The notes under the pieces: generated by a model
What the model saw: the letters and a program-made list of their open reading frames with translations, nothing else
The model's database searches: none
Told to the model about the DNA's origin: nothing
Shown here: positions 1 through 6,113 of the stretch, one piece after another
Layout: each line of letters begins with the position of its first letter
Numbering within the stretch: position 1 is the stretch's first letter
From: an uncultured Granulicatella sp.
GTDB taxonomy: Bacteria; Bacillota; Bacilli; Lactobacillales; Aerococcaceae
NCBI GenBank assembly: GCA_938017885.1
Contig: CALIJD010000304.1
Span: forward strand, 1 to 6,945
DNA: 6,945 nucleotides
Direction of reading: 5' to 3'
Made by a program: the position numbers and the translations under genes

Positions 1-1
1 G

Positions 2-1108
2 AGGTTCCCCACTCTGTAATCCTGAAACAATAGCCAAATCACTTCGAGTAACAAAAATCTGAGTTCTAAAAGAACCAATCACAGTTGCTCCAACCGGATG
101 CTCATTTTTAGTCTCAATATAATAATCAATACTCTCATCTTTCAGAGGAAGAACTGTATCAAAAACAACATTATCTCCATTAACAACTTCCACATTCTCA
201 AAATGCCCTCGTCTATAATATCCACCACCATAAAAATACGAATGGCCATCTAAATTATGAGAGATTTCGCTAACATACACTAAGGCAGGAATTTCTGGTA
301 AATCTAACACAGCATGAAGTGGAGTGGTTCCCGTTAAGGCATGACCAGGCTCCCCTTGATGCCCCCCTAGCTTACGAATCTCTGGAATCGTTACGGAACA
401 AGTAGCAGATGGCATATTCAGTATTGGTTGAATTCCTTCTTTTTCAAGAATTTCTTTCGCTTTTTCTACTGTTTTCATGTTATTGGTTGGAATAATATTT
501 TCTTTACCATCAAATAAAAAACAAGGAAACGAAGTTAGTCCACCTATTTTTACCCATTCAGACTCTTTAACAATAGCAATGACATCATTTAAATCAAACA
601 AATGAAAGCCACCGTATTGACCATCATAAATATTGTCGCCTTTCTCAATAACTTTTAACAAAAGCTTCTGATGTTTTTTTAATCGATTTGCAACACGAAT
701 AATCTGCTGTACTTTCTCAAAAGAGTACACCGTAATGTAATCTGTTCCATACGAAATGATTTTCTCCAATAAAGTATCAGGAATTTGAACTAAATGCCCT
801 ACATTACCTAGAAGTAAACCCTCTTCCATCATTCTTAATGCTTCTTTATAGTCAACAACAACTGCTTTTTTTATATCTGTATTTTCAGCAATCGCTCTTG
901 CTATAAATGGATTTCTTCCAATCTGTTTAAGCATATAATAAAGCTCAACATCTTCTTTATTTGCAGTTTCAGACATATATTTTGCGTTTTGGATAACCGC
1001 ATCTAAATCAATCACATAAGTATCCGGGAGGATTTCGCCATCTTGATGCAGTTTGACTGCAAAATCGACTAAAGACCGATTTCTTCTATTCACAAGATTA
1101 AGAAACAT
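2..1108 (-). CDS. yhfX: YhfX-like PLP-dependent enzyme, alanine racemase fold (C-terminus cut by window edge)
   Basis: The frame is open from an ATG at 1108 to the left edge, giving 369 residues. E. coli YhfX is about 387 residues, so only a short C-terminal tail should be missing. The family is a fold-type-III PLP enzyme (alanine racemase-like TIM barrel plus beta domain) of unknown substrate. The N-terminal barrel starts with a TYVIDLDAV strand (30-38). YYMLKQIGRNP (57-67) carries the likely Schiff-base lysine K61, in the place of the VKANAYG motif of alanine racemase. A conserved-looking GEPGHALTGTTPLH loop (252-265) and a GGGYYRRGH segment (294-302) are typical of YhfX. A racemase, epimerase or decarboxylase role is possible; the sequence does not decide. 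The start is supported by a GAAGGTG ribosome-binding site six bases upstream. The gene overlaps the end of yhfY by 11 bases, implying translational coupling. Family assignment is confident; the reaction is unknown. Confidence 0.88.
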   Translation of the reverse strand, partial: MFLNLVNRRNRSLVDFAVKLHQDGEILPDTYVIDLDAVIQNAKYMSETANKEDVELYYMLKQIGRNPFIARAIAENTDIKKAVVVDYKEALRMMEEGLLLGNVGHLVQIPDTLLEKIISYGTDYITVYSFEKVQQIIRVANRLKKHQKLLLKVIEKGDNIYDGQYGGFHLFDLNDVIAIVKESEWVKIGGLTSFPCFLFDGKENIIPTNNMKTVEKAKEILEKEGIQPILNMPSATCSVTIPEIRKLGGHQGEPGHALTGTTPLHAVLDLPEIPALVYVSEISHNLDGHSYFYGGGYYRRGHFENVEVVNGDNVVFDTVLPLKDESIDYYIETKNEHPVGATVIGSFRTQIFVTRSDLAIVSGLQSGEP

Positions 1109-1466
1109 CTTTGTCACCTTCTAATAAATTCAATAAATGAAGATAAATAAACTCTAATTCATTTTCTGAATACACTTCTTCACAGATATAATTTGATAAG
1201 CGACTCCAAACTTCTTTACATTCAGCAAAATTATGATGGTTATTAACTTCATTTCGAACGATTTCTTCCATTTTGGCATCCAACACTTCATTTTTTCTGC
1301 GTCTTGATTCAGCCATCGCTAAATGAATCAGAAAAACTTCAACCTTCGTTTCATCATTAAACTCCATTTCTTTTTGAAAAAAATTCCGAGCCTTCAAAAT
1401 ATATTTTTTTGTATCTTCATCTATAACATCCGCCACTACCAGAACATCTAATTTCTCTTCTAGCAT
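1098..1466 (-). CDS. yhfY: YhfY-like stand-alone PRD (PTS regulation domain) protein
   Basis: This 122-residue protein matches the length of E. coli YhfY (about 120) and holds the same place between yhfZ and yhfX. It is almost entirely one PRD. FLIHLAMAESRRRK (45-58) has the first PRD histidine (H48) in the usual His-Leu-Ala-hydrophobic-Ala-x-x-Arg setting. ELEFIYLHLLNLL (103-115) carries a second histidine (H110) in the helix where PRDs have their second phosphorylatable His. In known antiterminators and activators these histidines are phosphorylated by HPr or EIIB. No DNA- or RNA-binding domain is present, so the protein probably acts through a partner, the adjacent YhfZ being the obvious candidate (inference). 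The ATG at 1466 is preceded by AAGGGGTGAG. The gap from the yhfZ stop is 13 bases. Confidence 0.8.
   Translation of the reverse strand: MLEEKLDVLVVADVIDEDTKKYILKARNFFQKEMEFNDETKVEVFLIHLAMAESRRRKNEVLDAKMEEIVRNEVNNHHNFAECKEVWSRLSNYICEEVYSENELEFIYLHLLNLLEGDKDVS
1115..1121 (-). promoter_or_regulatory. Ribosome-binding site of yhfX inside yhfY
   Basis: On the minus strand GAAGGTG lies six bases before the ATG at 1108. It sits wholly within the last codons of yhfY, which ends at 1098. It fixes the yhfX start and shows the two genes are translationally coupled. Confidence 0.7.
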
Positions 1467-1479
1467 GAACTCACCCCTT

Positions 1480-2403
1480 TTAATATTGAGGAATCATCTC
1501 ATTATTTTTCACTTTTTCTTGAATCTCAATTATTTTATCTGCAGCTACACTTTGATTAAAGAACGCCCTAAGCGAATCATCATCTTTATGAACTACAACA
1601 ACAGCAGATGTCATATCATCAATCCACTGATTGTGTTTTAATTTCGAATAGCTTAAATCGGAATAATCTTTATCCATTAATTCATCTAAATTCCAAACAC
1701 CAACGTCTACAATTCCCTTTCTTAGCGCTGTTAAAATTTGAAATCCAGGCATTTCAACTAATTGAATATTTTTACCTTTTACAACTTCTTCAGTTAGTAG
1801 GTATTGGTCGATTGAATTATAATCAATGGCTACTTTTTTGTCCTCAATAGTTTTATCAGTATTTTCACTTGAATAGACAATAACATGCTCGCTTAAATAA
1901 CTGTTTTTTCCGAAGTCTAGTGCTATTTCTAGCGGTTCACGATTACGAACAGCTTGTTTTGCAGCAAATTTAGAAACAATTGCAAAACGGTAAAACTTGC
2001 TCGTAACTGCTTTAATTCTTTCTTTTGAACCCCGAATATAACCTAAATTCAATGGAATATGGTTATTGCGAAATTCTTCGTATATTCCGGTTGCTAAACC
2101 TTCATAGAGTTTAGAGTATGGCAAAGTCATCGTCCCAAGAACCGTTTCTGACAATGCATAAGATTGTAATATTTCATAATTAATTTCTGAAATAAACGAA
2201 CCTTGGTGCCCTTTACTGATTAATTTAAAAGCCCCCTCGCTCTTTAAATAAGAAATCGCATTTTGAACTGTACCACGAGCTACTTCTAAATCTTCCTGAT
2301 ATTCAGAAATACTCGGAACTTTATCTCCTACAGATTTCTTTAAAAAATCCGATGCGATAGCATTGATTACTTGACCTTTTTTCATTAAAAACTTTTCTAC
2401 CAT
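1480..2403 (-). CDS. yhfZ: YhfZ-like winged-helix transcriptional regulator
   Basis: The protein has 307 residues, close to E. coli YhfZ (about 301). Residues about 10-75 form a GntR-like winged helix. SISEYQEDLEVARGTVQNAI (31-50) contains the helix-turn-helix, and the following SYLKSEGAFKLISKGHQGSF (51-70) gives the recognition-helix end and wing. From about residue 85 (TVLGTMTLPYSKLYEGLATG) onward the protein resembles a type-2 periplasmic-binding-protein-like sensor, with alternating strands and helices; this corresponds to the YhfZ C-terminal domain family. It probably binds a pathway metabolite and controls this operon. The operator is not visible and would lie upstream of the first gene, outside the window, or near this gene. 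The ATG at 2403 follows an AGAGGAAGAG site. The preceding yhfS stop is 15 bases away. Unusually for a regulator, it sits sixth of eight visible genes rather than at the head. Confidence 0.85.
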   Translation of the reverse strand: MVEKFLMKKGQVINAIASDFLKKSVGDKVPSISEYQEDLEVARGTVQNAISYLKSEGAFKLISKGHQGSFISEINYEILQSYALSETVLGTMTLPYSKLYEGLATGIYEEFRNNHIPLNLGYIRGSKERIKAVTSKFYRFAIVSKFAAKQAVRNREPLEIALDFGKNSYLSEHVIVYSSENTDKTIEDKKVAIDYNSIDQYLLTEEVVKGKNIQLVEMPGFQILTALRKGIVDVGVWNLDELMDKDYSDLSYSKLKHNQWIDDMTSAVVVVHKDDDSLRAFFNQSVAADKIIEIQEKVKNNEMIPQY

Positions 2404-2418
2404 ACTCTTCCTCTTTTT

Positions 2419-3516
2419 TTACTCTTTTACTTTTTCTATTGATTCTTTCAGTATTCTTAAAATGGTTTTAGCCCCAGAGCGATTCGGATTAATACGAATC
2501 AATCTTTTTTCTGCAGTCGGATCAGCATTTCTAAAAGTCCCCGAAACTCTATAAAATAGAGGACAAAACTCATATTGAGACTCTGCCCCTACAGGATAAG
2601 GCAATGCTCCTAATTTTGTTGCTTCCTCAATGACTTCTTCAGCTATCGGTTCTTTTAATTCTACAATCAAAACTCTCGATTGAGCATTTACTATATTTGC
2701 TTCTTTAACAGCCTCAATAGCTCCTTTATTTAGTAACTCACAAACTTCTTCACCGACTTTCGCGGAAATAGCTTGAGAAACTGGAACATATATCATTCCT
2801 TTCAAAACATCTAGAGCTTCATGTCCCTGCACTTGTCCTCCACCGGAATAGTTTTCCTTCTTCAAGCTTTGTAGCGCTTCTGATTTTCCAACTATACAAC
2901 CTATTCCTTCTGGTCCTAAAAGCTTAAAAGTTGAAAAGCAAGAAACATCAGCTCCATACTGTACCCCTATTTTATCTGTTTTAAAAACAGAATAGTTGTC
3001 ATCTGTTATCACAAACATATCAGGGCGCAACTCTTTAATTGTTTTAATCACCGTTTCAGCTTCATAAGAATCAGAAGGAAGCTGTCTTGTAATTTGAACT
3101 AGAGCCGATGTTATTTCTTTACTTTTTATAATATCTTTCAGAGCATTTAAGTCGTTAAAGTCCACTTTTTCAAATGTAATACCTAACATTTCAAAACTCA
3201 CATTCGTTGTTGGATAAATAGGCGCATCATGAATTAATATTTTCTTTTTGCGATCAACACCCGCATGTAACGCCAGTCTTATCGCATTTGTTCCTGAACC
3301 TCTAACTAATAGCGCCTCATCTGCATCAAAAAAGTTTGCAATAACCTTTTCGACTTTTCTTGTATACACAGGTTGATTCAGACCTTTAACTACTCCTAAA
3401 TCTCCCCTAGTTAAAATTTCATTTCCAGGAAAGACTTTTGTAATCTCATCCACTAACCTAAATTGTATTTCTTGCGCTTCTGCGATTGCCAAACTTTTTA
3501 AAGGATAACTTTTCAT
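2419..3516 (-). CDS. yhfS: YhfS-like PLP-dependent aminotransferase-fold enzyme
   Basis: This 365-residue protein is close to E. coli YhfS (about 361). It has the fold-type-I PLP architecture of the Cys/Met-metabolism and aminotransferase superfamily. LVRGSGTNAIRLAL (70-83) is the phosphate-cup loop and following helix. VITDDNYSVFK (169-179) supplies the Asp (D172 or D173) that pairs with the pyridine nitrogen. CFSTFKLLGPEGIGC (193-207) contains the likely Schiff-base lysine K198. The C-terminal small domain includes FYRVSGTFRNADP and LIRINPNRSG, whose Arg residues could bind a substrate carboxylate. The reaction (transamination, lyase or aldol type) is unknown. It sits two bases after php, with its ribosome-binding site inside the end of php, so the two proteins should be co-translated. 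Together with YhfX it gives the cluster two PLP enzymes of unrelated folds. Confidence 0.87.
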   Translation of the reverse strand: MKSYPLKSLAIAEAQEIQFRLVDEITKVFPGNEILTRGDLGVVKGLNQPVYTRKVEKVIANFFDADEALLVRGSGTNAIRLALHAGVDRKKKILIHDAPIYPTTNVSFEMLGITFEKVDFNDLNALKDIIKSKEITSALVQITRQLPSDSYEAETVIKTIKELRPDMFVITDDNYSVFKTDKIGVQYGADVSCFSTFKLLGPEGIGCIVGKSEALQSLKKENYSGGGQVQGHEALDVLKGMIYVPVSQAISAKVGEEVCELLNKGAIEAVKEANIVNAQSRVLIVELKEPIAEEVIEEATKLGALPYPVGAESQYEFCPLFYRVSGTFRNADPTAEKRLIRINPNRSGAKTILRILKESIEKVKE

Positions 3517-3518
3517 CT

Positions 3519-4400
3519 TTAACTCCTTACTAAAAATCGTTTAGGATTTTCCACTAACATTTTACGGATGAATTTGTCTGAGACTCCTCCCTCTCGTAAC
3601 ATTGGAACAAAACGATCTAATAGATAAGAATAACCTATTCCACCTTGATATTCTAGGTTTGACTTCCGCGTAATATCCATAGATAAGAATACCTTATCTT
3701 CATAGCCTCTTTGCTCAATTTCCTTTAGCATTTCTACTCGCAATAAGTCTGGTTGATAATTCTCTTTACCTACAGTATCAAACTCTACATAGACCCCTTC
3801 ATCTAACATCTTAAGAATGTAATTTACATCTCCGGTTAAATCGACATGTCCAATAATTACTCTATCTAGGTCTACATTCTCTTTTTTAAAGAAAGCGACT
3901 TGCTCATGACCATATGTTCCTAGAGTTGTATGAGTGGTAATTGGAACTCCTAAGTCTTTATGAACAATTGACGAGGCGAGAAAAACCTTTCTTTCTCTAT
4001 CAGTCATTGTATTTTTACTAGTTCCTATTTCACCAATAATTTGTGCTTTTATATTAGTACCATCAATTCCTTCTAGAATCTCTCTACGCATTAAATCAGC
4101 TAACTCTTCCACACTCGCATCCGTCACGAATTCCGGTAAAAATTTATCTTGATAAAAGCCTGTCGCTTGAATAATATTAATTTTACTAAGCTCAGCAACC
4201 TTTTGAACATATAAAGGATTTCTTCTCATATCAAGGTTCGTAACATCTACGATGTTACGAACCCCTTTAACATATAATTTTTTAAATTCTTCTACTGTTT
4301 CATCAAAGCAATTTAAGTTAGTATCATCAATATTTTTTAATCTAGATAAATCAATGGTCGTATGTTCGTGCATATAAGTAATTCCATCTATGAACGTCAT
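3519..4400 (-). CDS. php: Phosphotriesterase homology protein (Php), amidohydrolase superfamily
   Basis: The protein has 293 residues, matching E. coli Php (about 292). It is a TIM-barrel binuclear metal hydrolase of the phosphotriesterase family. Visible metal ligands are H11 and H13 (MHEHTTIDL), E124 (IIGEIGTSKN), H157 (PITTHTTLG), H185 (VIIGHVDLTGD) and D242 (FLSMDITRKS). The bridging position is Glu rather than the carboxylated Lys of true phosphotriesterase, as reported for E. coli Php. The family includes lactonases, esterases and phosphodiesterases, but no natural substrate is known for Php. All catalytic ligands are present, so the enzyme should be active. The C-terminus (MLVENPKRFL) is the usual family ending. 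The ATG at 4400 follows TAGGAG, which overlaps the yhfT stop codon; the genes are 12 bases apart. A perfect inverted repeat lies within codons 46-56. Confidence 0.93.
   Translation of the reverse strand: MTFIDGITYMHEHTTIDLSRLKNIDDTNLNCFDETVEEFKKLYVKGVRNIVDVTNLDMRRNPLYVQKVAELSKINIIQATGFYQDKFLPEFVTDASVEELADLMRREILEGIDGTNIKAQIIGEIGTSKNTMTDRERKVFLASSIVHKDLGVPITTHTTLGTYGHEQVAFFKKENVDLDRVIIGHVDLTGDVNYILKMLDEGVYVEFDTVGKENYQPDLLRVEMLKEIEQRGYEDKVFLSMDITRKSNLEYQGGIGYSYLLDRFVPMLREGGVSDKFIRKMLVENPKRFLVRS
3523..3528 (-). promoter_or_regulatory. Ribosome-binding site of yhfS inside php
   Basis: AAGGAG on the minus strand lies six bases before the yhfS ATG (3516) and is made from the last sense codons of php (stop 3519-3521). 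It fixes the yhfS start and indicates translational coupling of php and yhfS. Confidence 0.75.
4235..4263. repeat. Perfect 13-bp inverted repeat (hairpin) inside php
   Basis: The left arm GGTTCGTAACATC (4235-4247) and the right arm GATGTTACGAACC (4251-4263) are exact reverse complements, separated by TAC. The transcript would form a 13-bp stem with a 3-base loop. It encodes about residues 46-56 of Php (VRNIVDVTN region). No U-run follows directly on the coding-strand transcript, so it does not look like an intrinsic terminator. It may be an mRNA-structure element, a protein-binding palindrome or chance. Confidence 0.85.
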
Positions 4401-4412
4401 ATCAACAATCTC

Positions 4413-5720
4413 CTATCCAGCAACTGGTGTGAATAATCCAATCATGTATAGAATATTAACAATTATTCCTAAACTGATTGCTGCAACTGGTCCGATAGCT
4501 AGTTCAACGATAGGACTTTTAGCCTTTCTATTTAGAAGAAGCAAGCCGATAACCCAGAAGTATCCAATCCCAGGTGCGATTTTTTCAGATGCAATAGCAC
4601 CACCAACTAATAAAGCCACTTCAAGAACTTTATTCATCGCTGTACGGATATGTTCACCCATTTCGCGAATTCCAGGGAATTTATCTAATCCTTTAGCCAC
4701 TAATGCTAACAATTGAACTTCAATAAACATCAATGCCGCACCGGCAATAAATGCAACTAACGGATTACCATTTAGTAACATCCCCACTACAAATACAAAC
4801 GTCGCTCCAGCTGGGCTATAAACCCCTGTTACAATTGCTGTTGAGAATACTAATGGAATAAATCCAATACCTCGAGCAAATGCTGCTAAAGCAGCTTCAC
4901 TAATTTTACCTTCTGACAATAATTTGAGAGAAATAGGATCTCCAGCAAGAATCATCAAACTAGTAGAAGCAGATACAAGACCTCCTGTAAGTGATAACCA
5001 AATCCAATTTTTCTTAATTCTATTTACACGTTCTAAGAAGACACTAACTAAGGTTTCGTTAGAATTGCTTCCGTCTCCTTTAACTTGCATTGCAAATACA
5101 ATCATGAAAATCATACCTACAAGTAAAGACATACCTTCTGCACTTAGTTTAATAGTAGTCGCTTCTAATTTAATCGTTCCAAACTGTTTGACCGTAAACA
5201 AAGCTAATAAAGTAGCTAATAGAGTGATTGCTGCTTTTTTAAATCCGTGTTGGCTTGCAATCGCAATTGCAGGGAAAATACTAAATCCTACGATAATAGG
5301 CGAACCTACAGAAGATAGTGCAGGCATAAAGTTCACAGGTAGCATATTGAACAAATCAACTACAGCTTGTAAACCTAACACAAGACCCACACCATAGAGT
5401 GCTCCGACTACACCTGATACTACCATTCCAATGTTTCCTTCTGGAGCCCAAGAACCGATAATATCTGTCATTAATAAAATACTATGCACTAAAATAATGG
5501 AGGCTCCAATCGATACTGGAATACCAAATCCGATAACCAATCCAAAACTTAATGCAAAACTTGTTGCTGCTAATTCCTTTTTACCAATCTTCTTTTCTAA
5601 ATATTCTGGAAGAATCGGTCTTAACCCATCATTAAAAACAGCGATCCCTTTATTCGCTAGAATCGAGCACAAAGCGCCTAGCAACGCAATAACTATTAAT
5701 TCTAAAGTTTTATCCATCAT
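4413..5720 (-). CDS. yhfT: YhfT-like polytopic membrane protein, putative transporter
   Basis: The protein has 435 residues (434 from the second Met), against about 434 for E. coli YhfT. It is dominated by hydrophobic stretches: roughly 8-25, 54-82, 97-121, 138-157, 162-178, 194-212, 238-258, 285-300, 303-340 (two passes), 364-380, 384-397 and 405-430. That suggests 11-13 membrane helices. A hydrophilic loop, about 213-238 (KGDGSNSNET and RVNRIKK), sits mid-protein. The glycine-rich helices and small polar motifs (GFGIPVSIGAS, VYSPAGATF) are typical of permeases. Substrate and energy source are unknown. It follows yhfU by 17 bases, as U-T adjacency is kept in E. coli, which supports the two working together. 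It is the only membrane protein in the window, so it is the best candidate for substrate uptake. Confidence 0.85.
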   Translation of the reverse strand: MMDKTLELIVIALLGALCSILANKGIAVFNDGLRPILPEYLEKKIGKKELAATSFALSFGLVIGFGIPVSIGASIILVHSILLMTDIIGSWAPEGNIGMVVSGVVGALYGVGLVLGLQAVVDLFNMLPVNFMPALSSVGSPIIVGFSIFPAIAIASQHGFKKAAITLLATLLALFTVKQFGTIKLEATTIKLSAEGMSLLVGMIFMIVFAMQVKGDGSNSNETLVSVFLERVNRIKKNWIWLSLTGGLVSASTSLMILAGDPISLKLLSEGKISEAALAAFARGIGFIPLVFSTAIVTGVYSPAGATFVFVVGMLLNGNPLVAFIAGAALMFIEVQLLALVAKGLDKFPGIREMGEHIRTAMNKVLEVALLVGGAIASEKIAPGIGYFWVIGLLLLNRKAKSPIVELAIGPVAAISLGIIVNILYMIGLFTPVAG

Positions 5721-5724
5721 CTTT

Positions 5725-5730
5725 CCCTCT
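5725..5730 (-). promoter_or_regulatory. Ribosome-binding site of yhfT; two possible starts
   Basis: AGAGGG lies only four bases before the ATG at 5720 but seven before the second, adjacent ATG at 5717. The spacing favours the second Met as the real start, giving 434 residues like the E. coli protein. The difference is one residue. Confidence 0.5.
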
Positions 5731-5737
5731 TTTTCTA

Positions 5738-6100
5738 TTAAATTTTATTTAGTTCTTCCATGATAATTGGAACGACATCATTTTTATGTTGCGCAGTGAA
5801 TCCAAATGCTTTCTTTCCACTTCGAACATTTTCCCTAATTTCTTCTTCTGGCATTATTTTTCCAGGCATCGATACTGTCACACAATTATCTCTTCCTAAA
5901 AGAGCTAGAGCCATCGCCAAAGCTCCTCCTCCCCCAGTATTGCAAGCTCCAATATAATAATCAGCTGTCCCAGATTTAATAGCCATCGCAGCATCCAAAT
6001 CACTCTTCACTTCTACGCTATCTTCTGGTAAACCATACTGAAGTACTAAAGCTTTTACTTCCTCTTTATCAATTTGACCACCAACTACGATTTTTTTCAT
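5738..6100 (-). CDS. yhfU: YhfU-like small glycine-rich protein (DUF2620)
   Basis: This 120-residue soluble protein is similar in size to E. coli YhfU (about 117) and keeps its place just before yhfT. The N-terminus MKKIVVGGQIDKEEV is a Rossmann-like beta strand, glycine turn and helix. The centre has a striking GACNTGGGGALAMALALLG run (51-69) after the strand TADYYI. A strand VTVSMPGK follows, then an amphipathic helical region ending in ELNKI. No signal peptide or membrane helix is evident. The function is unknown. The strand-Cys-Gly-rich-helix pattern recalls the small SFCGS-type Gly-rich proteins encoded beside membrane proteins in other uptake operons. A nucleotide, anion or transporter-partner role is therefore possible (inference). 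The start is clear: GAGGAGG lies seven bases before the ATG at 6100. The upstream hydrolase stops 13 bases before. Confidence 0.82.
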   Translation of the reverse strand: MKKIVVGGQIDKEEVKALVLQYGLPEDSVEVKSDLDAAMAIKSGTADYYIGACNTGGGGALAMALALLGRDNCVTVSMPGKIMPEEEIRENVRSGKKAFGFTAQHKNDVVPIIMEELNKI

Positions 6101-6113
6101 CTAACATCCTCCT

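Noticed and set aside
1028..1066. Short GCAGT-TTG-ACTGC hairpin near the start of yhfX
   Set aside because: A 5-bp stem is expected by chance in this length and is not linked to any signal.
1608..1850. 80-codon plus-strand ORF opposite yhfZ
   Set aside because: It lies wholly antisense to a well-supported gene and its composition is not protein-like.
4235..4290. Inverted repeat in php as an intrinsic terminator
   Set aside because: The coding-strand transcript has no U-run after the stem. On the other strand the T-run is over ten bases away and there is no gene to terminate.
4390..5763. Plus-strand ORFs of 108, 157 and 110 codons opposite yhfT (4390-4716, 4924-5397, 5431-5763)
   Set aside because: They mirror the codon pattern of the membrane protein on the other strand. 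They are rich in Pro, Thr, Ile and Asn, match no family and are fully covered by yhfT.
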